The notes under the pieces are model-generated. The model was not told the DNA's origin, did no database searches, and saw nothing but the letters and a program-made list of their open reading frames with translations. A stretch of 64,000 nucleotides of DNA, from contig CM063264.1 of the NCBI GenBank assembly GCA_032158295.1, positions 11,889,758-11,953,757 on the forward strand, read 5' to 3'. This stretch comes from Pycnopodia helianthoides (taxonomy: Eukaryota; Echinodermata; Asteroidea; Forcipulatida; Asteriidae). This document shows positions 63,386 through 64,000 of the stretch, piece by piece; positions within the stretch are counted from its first letter, which is position 1; the number at the start of each line of letters is the position of its first letter. Both the position numbers and the translations under genes were made by a program.

Positions 63386-64000
63386 CTGTCAAAGTAGGTT
63401 TGGATCCCAAAGTAGGAGTGGTAGGATTGTTCCATTGTTGATATAGTTCTGAGACCCTGAATTTTCCAGTAACACTATTCATTCTATGTACTCATTGTTA
63501 CATATTTGAATAGTTTTGATTGTATCCAAGTTGCTTGCGTAGACACAGTTAAGATTGCGCAAGATTTGAGACATACCAATGTGTTGTGAAATACACCTGT
63601 TCACTTAGGGGCTTTTTGATTCATTATGCACTGATCCCTAATCCTAGGTACCTGGCTAGATACACCTGCATACATATACAGGCATGCAACTTTTCCTCGG
63701 ATCAGCTGATTTCCTCTTTTTTTATTCTCAGTTTTACCATTCAAAATTGAAAAATACTGTACAAAATCATTGAAATTTTGTAATTTCCTCTTTTTTGGTG
63801 AAGTTACAGTTGCATGCCTGCATGTAGTACTATCCAGGGTACTATATGTACTCAATAACTTTATGATGAGATCATCTGTAAACAAGGACAACCATTATTG
63901 ATTTTGTTACCTCCATTGCGATTACAACAAGACCATAGCCATACACTGGGTCTACCGCAATATAACCTTTGGAATACTTAAGTTGCTTACATAAAATAGC
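63386..64000. other. Right edge, no gene seen
   Basis: No coding exon is supported. A minor inverted pair around CAGGCATGCAACTTTTCCTC (63681) and AGTTGCATGCCTGCATGTAG (63808) may mark another small fold-back element. Confidence 0.35.

Overview
The window is animal nuclear DNA: genes with GT-AG introns, long non-coding stretches and many short non-autonomous transposons. The three complete or nearly complete housekeeping genes and two lectins with a PAN domain suggest an invertebrate deuterostome. An echinoderm, perhaps a sea star, is my best guess from the gene content and repeat style, but nothing in the sequence proves it.

Region 1 (1-12.2 kb) holds one intronless C-type lectin + PAN gene on the minus strand (1320-2060). 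The rest is non-coding and rich in inverted repeats. Region 2 (12.2-24.7 kb) starts with a second, plus-strand C-type lectin + PAN gene (12333-13078) that a 1-nt frameshift interrupts. Its 3' half and about 5.6 kb of downstream DNA are duplicated in tandem (12733-18721 and 18722-24694), with AAGTTA at the start, the junction and the end. The second copy therefore carries only a headless lectin fragment. Each copy contains a 0.5-kb hAT-like element with an 8-bp target duplication and a 1.56-kb CAGGGGCGG-ended element.

Region 3 (25.2-34.1 kb) is a nine-exon FKBP4/5-type immunophilin (two FKBP domains, three TPRs, 480 aa). A 6.3-kb repeat-bearing gap separates it from the convergent TMEM41B gene (seven exons, minus strand, 277 aa). 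Only 522 bp past the TMEM41B start codon, TTLL1, a tubulin polyglutamylase catalytic subunit, starts on the plus strand. Eleven TTLL1 exons lie in the window and the C-terminal exon or exons are not visible before the right edge.

Region 4 is the introns and the last 6 kb. It is dense in repeats: two copies of a roughly 895-bp Mutator-like element with about 245-bp inverted ends and 9-bp target duplications, a hAT-like element inserted into a tRNA-derived repeat, a TA-flanked and two TTAA-flanked miniature elements, tRNA-Leu-derived SINEs, and six tandem arrays crowded around the 3' part of TTLL1, ending in a 2.2-kb array of a 76-bp satellite.

The genes do not form one pathway. The lectins are secreted recognition-type proteins, FKBP4/5 is an HSP90 co-chaperone, TMEM41B is an ER lipid scramblase, and TTLL1 modifies ciliary tubulin. 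The strongest structural relationship is the head-to-head TMEM41B/TTLL1 pair. I see no wholly new molecular system. The most unusual items are the intronless lectin-PAN family caught during duplication and decay, and several miniature transposon families defined here by their ends and target duplications. All exon coordinates were read by eye from splice signals, reading frame and remembered homologues; no alignment was run.
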